Part shown: positions 1 to 4,386 of the stretch, one piece after another
Layout: each line of letters opens with the position of its first letter
How positions within the stretch are numbered: the stretch's first letter is position 1
Source of the DNA: Gammaproteobacteria bacterium
Lineage (GTDB): Bacteria > Pseudomonadota > Gammaproteobacteria > GRL18
Length of the DNA stretch: 5,366 nucleotides
Reading direction: 5' to 3'
Assembly (NCBI GenBank): GCA_013139395.1
Contig: WTAX01000314.1
Location: 1 to 5,366, forward strand
Program-made: the position numbers and the translations under genes
The notes under the pieces: model-generated
The model's input: only the letters and a program-made list of their open reading frames with translations
The model's database searches: none
What the model was told of the DNA's origin: nothing

Positions 1-142
1 TGGCATTGATAATATCCATCTTAAGAACCTCATTACAGACACATAGATTTCGGTCTAAATTCTTCTTAAGAATAGGTGGAAGTTTATCCAGAGGATTTGT
101 GACAGGATCAATTTTCAAAGTATAAACACCCTTTCTAACCAT
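1..142 (-). CDS. N-terminal part of a putative BFD-like [2Fe-2S]-binding protein (partial)
   Basis: An open frame starts with ATG at 142 and runs without a stop through the left edge of the window (47 codons visible). The visible protein begins MVRKGVYTLKIDP and contains LPPILKKNL followed by LCVCNEVLKMDI. The Cys-x-Cys pair followed by x-x-V and D-I resembles the first half of the bacterioferritin-associated ferredoxin (BFD) type [2Fe-2S] fold, which binds its cluster with four cysteines. The second cysteine pair would lie outside the window. No convincing ribosome binding site precedes the ATG; a TTG two codons upstream is an alternative start. The upstream DNA is a REP-like element, so the original start region may have been displaced. 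It is the first gene of the cassette after the attC at 284-369. The reading frame is fairly secure; the family is a tentative call from one motif. Confidence 0.5.
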   Translation of the reverse strand, partial: MVRKGVYTLKIDPVTNPLDKLPPILKKNLDRNLCVCNEVLKMDIINA

Positions 143-162
143 AGTCAAATCAAAACAATAAA

Positions 163-236
163 GGGGACAGAGTATAAACCTTTTCAGTTTACCTCAAAAT
201 GATTTACCCATATAAAATAATTTTTACTCTGACCCC
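163..236. repeat. REP/MITE-like inverted-repeat element
   Basis: A 74-bp segment is bounded by inverted arms: GGGGACAGAGTATAAA at 163-178 and TTTTTACTCTGACCCC at 221-236. The outer 16 bases pair with two mismatches, leaving a 42-nt AT-rich centre. The GGGGTCAGAGT / ACTCTGACCCC type of end is known from dispersed inverted repeats in proteobacterial genomes, often near REP-associated (IS200-like Y1) tyrosine transposases. It has no coding capacity of its own, so any movement would be in trans. No target-site duplication is obvious; only TTT runs are seen on both sides. It lies between an attC and the next cassette gene, upstream of the partial ferredoxin-like frame. The inverted repeat is seen directly; the family assignment is from memory of the motif. 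Confidence 0.65.
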
Positions 237-258
237 AAATACTTTGATTTACGTACAT
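184..258 (-). pseudogene. short frame entering the REP-like element; possible 5' remnant of the cassette gene
   Basis: ATG at 258 has a good ribosome binding site (AAGGA at 265-269, 6-nt spacing). It stands 26 nt after the attC core, the usual position for the first gene of a cassette. The frame gives MYVNQSI, then enters the repeat element at 236 and stops with TGA at 184-186 (24 codons). A natural reading is that the original cassette gene started here and was interrupted by the element, leaving a downstream frame that now starts at 142 without a ribosome binding site. It could instead be a meaningless short frame or a leader peptide. Confidence 0.3.
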
Positions 259-283
259 GGGATTTCCTTTTTGTTATTGGTGC

Positions 284-369
284 GCATAACGACTGCGTCT
301 GAGGAGCGAAAAGCTTTGCTGCTTTTTTAAGCAAAGCTTTTCGCTTCCTTCCGCACGCACTGGTTATAT
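284..369 (-). other. attC: attC recombination site 1
   Basis: The site is bounded by GCATAAC (284-290) and GTTATAT (363-369), which correspond to the R boxes of attC with the conserved AAC/GTT. Between them is a long imperfect palindrome with a perfect 14-bp inner stem, GCGAAAAGCTTTGC with GCAAAGCTTTTCGC. It follows the lipoprotein stop codon directly; the TGA at 369-371 touches the right box. It is nearly the same as the attC at 4299-4386, sharing a 32-nt identical block from TAAC onward. The cassette it closes holds the M15 peptidase and lipoprotein genes. Confidence 0.88.
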
Positions 370-869
370 CATTTTTTTGTTTCAATAGATGGCTGTCCCA
401 CATTGCTTTTTGATTTTTCGATAAAAATGACGGGGCTTATTTTTAATAGCAACTCATGCTTTTCTTTCGATAGGGAGCTATTATTTTTTAAAGACTCTAT
501 CGTATAATTCTGAATATCAACTTCAATTTCAGCATAGTCAAATTTGTACTCTTTTTTCCAATTTATATTTGTTATTTCACCCTTACTTCTTAATTTATAT
601 AGATTTATGTCTGGATACTCATCAAAAGAAGATACGCTTATGTAGTATGAATATTTACAAATACCATGTGTTTCGATAAAACAATCTTCCCCGTGATAAG
701 GAATACGATAAAGTCGTAAATACAAGTCTTTATCAATATTTTTATTTAGGCTATTTAGTTCAATCACATCTCCATAAGCTAAAATCTGTTTCAGCTCTAA
801 AGAGCTATCTGTAGGTTGTATTGAGCAAGCAGATAATAATAGTACAGCTACTAAAATAATAATTTTCAT
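369..869 (-). CDS. lipoprotein, probable immunity partner of the M15 peptidase
   Basis: The 166-residue product starts with a lipoprotein signal: Met-Lys, a run of Ile/Leu/Val, then the lipobox LSAC with Cys15 as the expected lipidation site. Ser16 follows the cysteine, not Asp, so outer-membrane sorting by Lol is expected. The mature protein is hydrophilic and has Cys63 and Cys71, which could form a disulfide. ATG at 869 has AGGTG at 874-878; this overlaps the stop codon of the M15 gene (877-879), and the genes are 7 nt apart, so translation is probably coupled. I do not recognise a named domain. A periplasm-facing lipoprotein directly after a cell-wall peptidase fits an immunity protein that blocks the enzyme, but this is inferred from layout. 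The TGA stop abuts the attC. The alternative is an unrelated lipoprotein riding in the same cassette. Confidence 0.82.
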   Translation of the reverse strand: MKIIILVAVLLLSACSIQPTDSSLELKQILAYGDVIELNSLNKNIDKDLYLRLYRIPYHGEDCFIETHGICKYSYYISVSSFDEYPDINLYKLRSKGEITNINWKKEYKFDYAEIEVDIQNYTIESLKNNSSLSKEKHELLLKISPVIFIEKSKSNVGQPSIETKK

Positions 870-876
870 GTCACAC

Positions 877-1293
877 CTAGTTTACTGATAAATGAATGTG
901 ATCGCCATGACCGTTAATAGGATGGTTATTGCCTAATTTTTTTTTCAAGTGCGGTCCAAAATTTTCTCTGCGAAAGGGTGTATTTTCAAAATTAATTTGA
1001 ATAGCATCGACAATAGACTTTACTAAAGGGTTTGAAGGATAGAATAAGGACATTTTATATCCATTTATTCTTGATATATCTACAGCCTTACCCTTTCCTT
1101 GAACATGACGACTAGGTAATTTATGTTGGTCATTAGCTGATGAGATATAAATTTTGTTTAAATTATGACCAGAAACAATTGTAGGCTTTATAATCACTCT
1201 CAAAGCATTGATAATATTTAGATCTACATCTTTATTTACATGGGGTGAAAATTCTACAGTAACTCCATTAATATTTGACGGAATGTTCGGCAT
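877..1293 (-). CDS. small M15-type (D-Ala-D-Ala/L-Ala-D-Glu) peptidoglycan peptidase, putative effector
   Basis: The 138-residue protein has two hallmark motifs of zinc M15 peptidases. The first is SRHVQGKGKAVDI (residues 61-73), giving zinc ligands His63 and Asp72. The second is GHGDHIHL near the C-terminus (128-135), giving Asp131 as catalytic acid/base and His134 as third ligand. Family members cleave D-Ala-D-Ala or L-Ala-D-Glu bonds in peptidoglycan peptides. The His-to-Asp spacing is two residues longer than the classical SxHxxGxAxD pattern. There is no signal peptide or membrane segment, so to reach the cell wall it would need a secretion machine or lysis, as do type VI effectors and phage endolysins. 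At 138 residues it is essentially the catalytic domain alone. ATG at 1293 has AAGGA at 1301-1305 (7-nt spacing). The lipoprotein gene follows after 7 nt and is the likely immunity gene. A solo endolysin is the main alternative. Confidence 0.85.
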   Translation of the reverse strand: MPNIPSNINGVTVEFSPHVNKDVDLNIINALRVIIKPTIVSGHNLNKIYISSANDQHKLPSRHVQGKGKAVDISRINGYKMSLFYPSNPLVKSIVDAIQINFENTPFRRENFGPHLKKKLGNNHPINGHGDHIHLSVN

Positions 1294-1493
1294 TCTAAGT
1301 TCCTTTTAGTTATGTAACTTAATGTGGTATTTATAAGACCACAAATGAGTGTTAAATATTACTCGATTTTATTGATTTTAAATTTTTTGTTTTATTTGCA
1401 GCATATAAGCTGTTGATTTAATAGTATTATAATACAAACTATGTAAACAAAAATGGTCATTGTTTGCAAAAATAAGTTATTCTACACCATCAA
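1294..1493 (-). promoter_or_regulatory. long AT-rich leader with candidate promoter, M15 cassette
   Basis: About 200 nt without a gene separates the attC core at 1494 from the M15 start, far longer than the 18-75 nt leaders of the other cassettes. On the minus strand it holds a perfect TATAAT (plus-strand 1426-1431), but with a poor -35 box at normal spacing. An overlapping pair TTTACA (1442-1447) and TATTAA (1418-1423) is spaced 18 nt. Closer to the gene, 1324-1342 is an imperfect palindrome with arms GTGGT and ACCAC, about 30 nt before the ATG, which could be an operator or hairpin. The cassette may therefore carry its own controlled promoter. No tRNA, small-RNA terminator or further gene is visible. 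Confidence 0.35.
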
Positions 1494-1549
1494 TATAACG
1501 CCAAAATCATCGGGCCTCTTTTTGCCTCCGATGCATTTTCTTGTTATGC
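1494..1549 (-). other. attC: attC recombination site 2 (short)
   Basis: The boxes are TATAACG (1494-1500) and GTTATGC (1543-1549). Between them, CATCGG at 1508-1513 pairs with CCGATG at 1529-1534, and the outer arms pair imperfectly (AACgccAAAATC against AACaagAAAATG). At 56 nt it is the shortest site in the window, similar in size to minimal attC sites of mobile-integron cassettes. It lies 8 nt after the antitoxin stop codon and closes the higBA cassette. Confidence 0.82.
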
Positions 1550-1557
1550 CTTGTATT

Positions 1558-1845
1558 TTAGTGAACAAACTTAATTTCTAAGTGGCACCCAACGGCATCA
1601 GCATATTTTTTTAGGGTGGCAATAGATGGTGAGTGGCGACCACTTGTTAAAGAGGATTCAAGTCTGGTAATTGCGGGAGGTTTAGTTCCCATGCGCTCTG
1701 CTACTTCTGCTTGGCTTAAACCTGCATCTGTTCGTGCTTTTAGCATTTCACGTAACAAGTCAAATTCTGGCTTTAACGCATCGTATTCCTCTTTGACTGC
1801 TTTATTTTTTAATGCTTTCTCTTTTAACTGGCTATGACTCATCAT
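1558..1845 (-). CDS. higA: HigA-type antitoxin, XRE/Cro-C1 helix-turn-helix protein
   Basis: The 95-residue protein has a charged helical N-terminus (1-30) and an XRE helix-turn-helix (about 32-86): the motif LSQAEVAERMGTKPPAITRLE (43-63) is the typical two-helix DNA-binding core, followed by SPSIATLKKYADAVG. It is expected to bind and neutralise the toxin encoded just upstream and to repress the shared promoter. The gene overlaps the 3' end of the toxin gene by 14 nt. Its ribosome binding site AGAGGT (1851-1856) lies inside the toxin gene and is better than anything in front of the toxin, consistent with the need for excess antitoxin. Two ATG codons are adjacent (1845 and 1842); either may be used. 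The toxin-first order is that of higBA, not relBE. Such pairs are common in chromosomal integrons and are thought to limit loss of cassettes. Confidence 0.92.
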   Translation of the reverse strand: MMSHSQLKEKALKNKAVKEEYDALKPEFDLLREMLKARTDAGLSQAEVAERMGTKPPAITRLESSLTSGRHSPSIATLKKYADAVGCHLEIKFVH

Positions 1846-2164
1846 TTGATACCTCTTTCATTCTTTGAATGGCCAATTTTAGATCTTTCTTTGGTGTTTT
1901 CTGAGTTTTTTTAACGAACACATGAAGCATGACTATTCGTTTTCCTACTTTAGTGCAATAGAAAACACGAGCAATACCTTCTTTGCTTTTTAACCGTAAC
2001 TCAAACAGCCCTTTGTCAATGGCTTTGGTGTGTGGCATACCAAGATTAGAGCCAAATTCAATCATGAGTTCGGTGAGGTGAAGATAACGGGCCAAAAGGC
2101 CTTCAGGAATTCCTAAGACTTCTTGTTCAAGTTCAGGACTGTAATATTCTATGTTCCATGCCAT
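1832..2164 (-). CDS. higB: HigB/RelE-family toxin (phage-derived Gp49-like)
   Basis: The 110-residue protein fits the HigB-like branch of the RelE/ParE superfamily: GLFELRLKSKEGIARVFY (52-69), then VMLHVFVKKTQKTP (78-91), then an amphipathic C-terminal helix (94-104). In HigB toxins the Arg and Lys residues of these strands (here Arg57, Arg66, Lys85 and Lys86) contact mRNA, and the protein cuts mRNA on the ribosome. The length is usual for the family and no key segment is missing, so the toxin looks intact. ATG at 2164 has no Shine-Dalgarno sequence. The candidate -10 box ends only 6 nt upstream, so the mRNA may be leaderless or poorly translated. The antitoxin gene overlaps its last codons. 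Whether the toxin is active cannot be seen. Confidence 0.92.
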   Translation of the reverse strand: MAWNIEYYSPELEQEVLGIPEGLLARYLHLTELMIEFGSNLGMPHTKAIDKGLFELRLKSKEGIARVFYCTKVGKRIVMLHVFVKKTQKTPKKDLKLAIQRMKEVSNDES

Positions 2165-2170
2165 AGATAT

Positions 2171-2199
2171 AAAGTAACATATTTGTTATGTTTGATCAA
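2171..2199 (-). promoter_or_regulatory. candidate higBA promoter with palindromic operator
   Basis: On the minus strand, TTGATC (plus 2194-2199) is followed after 17 nt by TACTTT (2171-2176), a weak -35/-10 pair. Between them, largely within the spacer, is a perfect 6-bp inverted repeat: AACATA (2176-2181), five bases, TATGTT (2187-2192). That is the size and position expected of a site where an XRE antitoxin represses its own operon. Transcription would start near 2164-2165, at the toxin ATG itself. Confidence 0.4.
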
Positions 2200-2223
2200 A
2201 TAGGATATTGGAGTGTTCTGAAA

Positions 2224-2312
2224 GCATAACGATTCAATAACCGGCAGACGAAGCGAAGCTTTGGCTGTCCGGCGCACGTTTTTTGTGCGCGAAGTTCATT
2301 GGCTTGTTAGAA
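2224..2312 (-). other. attC: attC recombination site 3
   Basis: The boxes are GCATAAC (2224-2230) and GTTAGAA (2306-2312). The outer arms pair imperfectly (TAACgattCAAT against TAACaagcCAAT on the other strand). The centre has two hairpins rather than one: CCGGcAGaC with GcTGTCCGG (2241-2271) and GCGCACGTTTTTTGTGCGC (2272-2290). The last codons and the TGA (2296-2298) of the 130-residue membrane protein are inside the site. It closes that cassette. Confidence 0.82.
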
Positions 2313-2688
2313 ATTTGTTATTTTCGGAAAGTTCTTGTTTTTCAAAAATTAAAACGGCATAAAATATTGCTATTGATACTACGCCCGTTACAGCACCGAA
2401 AAATGCCCATAAAAATGGTTTTGAATCATGTTTTTTTGCAAATAGAAACAGCCAAATAGCTACTGCTATTTTTGTAGCAAATGCAAGTAAAGGCTTTATA
2501 GCTGACAATATTATAATTACTTTTTGTATATCAATATTATTTTCTTTAAATAATTGTGCTAATTGAGATTTGTTGTCAATAATTGCACCAGCAGATTCTG
2601 TTAATAACCATGACAGGCTTATATTTACAATATATTCAAGTATAAAAAGCGGTATAAACCATAAAAGTAATTTTTCTAGATCCTTCAA
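2296..2688 (-). CDS. small integral membrane protein, unknown function, TTG start
   Basis: The 130-residue protein is mostly hydrophobic. Probable membrane segments are residues 6-30, 57-84 and 91-115, with a short polar loop at 37-55 (NKSQLAQLFKENN) and a polar C-terminal tail. I do not recognise the family. No ATG is available near the start; TTG at 2688 has an excellent ribosome binding site, AAAGGA at 2695-2700 with 6-nt spacing, so TTG is very likely used. The ribosome binding site overlaps the edge of the preceding attC core box (2699-2705), so the sequence next to the recombination point is part of the translation signal. There is no room for a promoter, and expression must come from upstream cassettes. 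The final codons enter the gene's own attC. Confidence 0.78.
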   Translation of the reverse strand: MKDLEKLLLWFIPLFILEYIVNISLSWLLTESAGAIIDNKSQLAQLFKENNIDIQKVIIILSAIKPLLAFATKIAVAIWLFLFAKKHDSKPFLWAFFGAVTGVVSIAIFYAVLIFEKQELSENNKFLTSQ

Positions 2689-2698
2689 TTTACATCCT

Positions 2699-2829
2699 TT
2701 CTAACGTTGCTATGATTTGGCGCTGGGTCAAGGAAAGAGTTAATTGAAAAATGACTCTCTTTAACCAAAACTCATAACTTTTTTAAAAATTGCTAAGACC
2801 CAGCGATCAAATCCATAGCCTGGTTATAA
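2699..2829 (-). other. attC: attC recombination site 4 (long)
   Basis: The boxes are TTCTAAC (2699-2705) and GTTATAA (2823-2829). The outer arms pair over more than 25 bases with few interruptions: TGCTATGATTTG and CGCTGGGTC on the left match GGCTATGGATTTG and CGCTGGGTC on the opposite strand of the right arm. The central loop region is long, giving a 131-nt site, close in size to the VCR repeats of Vibrio cholerae. The TAA stop of the 113-residue protein (2824-2826) is within the right box. Confidence 0.88.
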
Positions 2830-3165
2830 CTTATTTATTGTTTCATCAAACCAAATATCTTCATAGTTTTCTGAAATTAAAAACCTGAAGCCTACAGGTA
2901 GAGCTAGATATTTCTCAACTGAAGGTAAATATTCATGTATGTGTTCAACATGTAATGGTTTAAAAAAATCAGGGTCTTCTGAAAATTTTTCTCCACACCA
3001 TATGTACCATCCACATGTACCATTTTCAATTGGATGACGTAACCCATTAATGGGTAATTGTCCAATTGTTTGCAATGCAATGCCAAGTTTTTCATTGGGA
3101 CTTGGAATTACTTCAATTACCCCATGAGTACAGCAAATGGATTTTTGTTCTTTAGCTACTACCAT
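2824..3165 (-). CDS. soluble hypothetical protein, possibly an Imm33-like immunity protein
   Basis: The 113-residue protein has no signal peptide or membrane segment and is rich in aromatic and acidic residues. Its conserved-looking core includes GLRHPIENGTCGWYIWCGE (41-59), FFKPLHVEHIHEYLP (68-81) and GFRFLISENYEDIWFDE (92-108). This pattern of an N-terminal Lys-Leu-Gly-x-Ala, a Cys-Gly-Trp-Tyr-Ile-Trp strand and a C-terminal Trp-Phe-Asp resembles proteins I recall under Imm33-like names. If right, it would be a cytoplasmic immunity protein without its toxin, a known kind of integron cargo. The assignment is from memory and uncertain. ATG at 3165 follows the attC core by only about 18 nt with no clear Shine-Dalgarno sequence. 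The only gene in its cassette, it ends exactly in the attC box. Confidence 0.75.
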   Translation of the reverse strand: MVVAKEQKSICCTHGVIEVIPSPNEKLGIALQTIGQLPINGLRHPIENGTCGWYIWCGEKFSEDPDFFKPLHVEHIHEYLPSVEKYLALPVGFRFLISENYEDIWFDETINKL

Positions 3166-3180
3166 AATTGCTATTTTTCA

Positions 3181-3308
3181 ATATAACGTTCACTTCAATG
3201 TGCAGTGGGGCTCCCAGAGAAGAAATTAAAAAGGGAAAGCCAAGAACTACACTCTAAATTTTAAATAGACGCTAAGCCCCACTGACACATTGCAAGTACT
3301 GGCTATAA
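3181..3308 (-). other. attC: attC recombination site 5 with altered right box
   Basis: The left box is ATATAAC (3181-3187); the right box is GCTATAA (3302-3308) where GTTATAA is expected. The arms pair well: ACTTCAATGTGC and AGTGGGGCT on the left match ACTTGCAATGTG and CAGTGGGGCT of the opposite strand on the right. The central part is a long AT-rich loop; total size is 128 nt. The T-to-C change breaks the conserved GTT/AAC of one R box, while the box at the cassette junction with the next gene is intact. It closes the 114-residue protein plus secreted protein cassette. Confidence 0.85.
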
Positions 3309-3312
3309 AGGA

Positions 3313-3858
3313 CTATTTTATATTTAATTTACTTACGGTCTGTACTAAATTGAATGGTTTTTTGCCTATGCTTTTTTCTAAATACTCTCTTAATTTTAAG
3401 GGTAAAGTTATATAATTGGCCACATGCTCCAATTCATTATCTATTGCTGGATATATCAAGTTTGATGCTATATCTAATGTGTTTTTGTAATCTAAATTAT
3501 AACCTCTTTGTATAGAAGCTAGCATACCGATATCGTAAGCAAAACGGAGTTGTGCTTCACTTCTACAGTTAAAAGTATTGTTATAGTCCAAATATACTAA
3601 ACCTACAATGATGTCTTTTTTTGTAGCATTTATTGATTTTAAATATTTTGAATCAAGTATAAATTCAGTCTCACGTTTTTCATCGCAAAATTTAACTTTC
3701 TTTCCAAAGCGGGCAGTTGAAATTGCAATATTTCTTTTTACATAGTTAATAACATCAGTATTAACATCTGGTGGTGTTGATTGAGCAAAAACATTTATAC
3801 TTAAAAATACTGAAGAAATTATTATAAGAAAAAAATATATTTTGAAATTATTTATCAT
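3313..3858 (-). CDS. secreted (periplasmic) protein, possible immunity partner
   Basis: The protein has a clear Sec signal peptide: MINNFK, a hydrophobic stretch of about 15 residues, and VFA-QS as the likely signal peptidase I site (after residue 25). The mature part, about 156 residues, is soluble and probably helical, with two cysteines (58 and 98) that could form a disulfide. I do not recognise a family. An ATG at 3867 would add three residues (MPV), but AGGA at 3867-3870 is 8 nt from the ATG at 3858 and almost touches the first ATG, so I chose 3858. The 114-residue gene ends 22 nt upstream, and both share one cassette, so they are probably co-transcribed. A periplasmic product behind a gene with a hydrophobic segment suggests protection against that product, but only layout supports this. 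A two-component envelope function is an alternative. Confidence 0.8.
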   Translation of the reverse strand: MINNFKIYFFLIIISSVFLSINVFAQSTPPDVNTDVINYVKRNIAISTARFGKKVKFCDEKRETEFILDSKYLKSINATKKDIIVGLVYLDYNNTFNCRSEAQLRFAYDIGMLASIQRGYNLDYKNTLDIASNLIYPAIDNELEHVANYITLPLKLREYLEKSIGKKPFNLVQTVSKLNIK

Positions 3859-3880
3859 CACAGGCATCCTAGTTTAAAAA

Positions 3881-4225
3881 TCATATAAAACGACAACCAT
3901 CATGGAGGCCAGTCCAAAATCTTAGAAGTTTATCATTGTAGTGCAATTGATAGTGTATTATCATTCTTTCCATGTCTTTTCGGATATAACTTTTAGTTAT
4001 ATCTGGGACTGCTCTTAATGATTCAGCGTACACATTCCAATCAGTTTGACTAATATTATATGCAGCATTTAATGTATTGCTTTTTGTGAAAATACTTGAA
4101 ATGACGCCAATTGATGTGACTACTGCAATTGAATTGCCAGAGCCAATTTTTTGTTTGATTTTCTTAATTGTATCTCGACTTTTGGTGTCAAGACGTAATC
4201 CTTGAATAGGTTGACATGAGCCCAT
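3881..4225 (-). CDS. unknown 114-residue protein with one hydrophobic segment, possible toxin/effector
   Basis: The protein starts MGSCQPIQGL, then a basic stretch (11-28, many Lys/Arg), then a Gly/Ser/Ile-rich hydrophobic segment at 31-47 (NSIAVVTSIGVISSIFT) that could enter a membrane. A polar helical C-terminal part follows (52-114) and ends WTGLHDGCRFI. No export signal is present at the N-terminus and no family is recognised. ATG at 4225 has AAGGA at 4232-4236 with 6-nt spacing, and the leader contains a TTGACA-like promoter. It is the first gene of a two-gene cassette whose second gene encodes a secreted protein. This matches the layout of the M15/lipoprotein cassette, so a membrane-active or cell-wall toxin delivered from the cytoplasm is plausible. 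A small membrane-anchored partner of the secreted protein is equally compatible. Confidence 0.72.
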   Translation of the reverse strand: MGSCQPIQGLRLDTKSRDTIKKIKQKIGSGNSIAVVTSIGVISSIFTKSNTLNAAYNISQTDWNVYAESLRAVPDITKSYIRKDMERMIIHYQLHYNDKLLRFWTGLHDGCRFI

Positions 4226-4257
4226 AAAAAATCCTTTTTTTATTTTTAAATAAAAAC

Positions 4258-4285
4258 ATTAACATGTATTAATATACTCTGTCAA
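4258..4285 (-). promoter_or_regulatory. candidate promoter for the 114-residue protein cassette
   Basis: On the minus strand, TTGACA (plus 4280-4285) matches the -35 consensus fully. After 16 nt comes GTTAAT (4258-4263), four of six bases of a -10 box, in very AT-rich DNA. Transcription would begin about 25 nt before the ATG at 4225, leaving room for the ribosome binding site. It lies inside the cassette, just after the preceding attC core at 4299. Confidence 0.45.
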
Positions 4286-4298
4286 ATTCCATTTGTTT

Positions 4299-4386
4299 TA
4301 TAACGACTGCGTCTGAGGAGCGAAAAGCTTTGATTGTGCTTTTTCAAGCAAAGCTTTTCGCTTCCTTCAGCACGCGCTTGTTAGTT
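4299..4386 (-). other. attC: attC recombination site 6
   Basis: The boxes are TATAACG (4299-4305) and GTTAGTT (4380-4386). The long palindrome has inner arms GCGAAAAGCTTTG and CAAAGCTTTTCGC. The first 32 nt from TAAC are the same as in the site at 284-369; the sites differ in the terminal loop and the right outer arm. The TAA stop of the 203-residue membrane protein (4381-4383) is inside the right box. It closes that cassette. Confidence 0.88.

Noticed and set aside
284..369. Strong hairpins in the attC sites as rho-independent terminators
   Set aside because: The stems lack a following run of T on the transcribed strand, and the bounding AAC/GTT boxes explain them better as attC sites.
1616..1837. 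Plus-strand open frame of 73 codons
   Set aside because: It lies antisense to the antitoxin gene, which has a clear helix-turn-helix; the plus-strand protein looks like no family and has the wrong strand for the array.
2904..3095. Minus-strand open frame of 63 codons
   Set aside because: It is a frame-shifted shadow inside the 113-residue gene, with low-complexity composition and no ribosome binding site.
3859..3867. ATG at 3867 as start of the secreted protein
   Set aside because: The AGGA motif overlaps this codon, while its spacing to the ATG at 3858 is ideal; starting at 3858 also gives a normal signal-peptide N-terminus.
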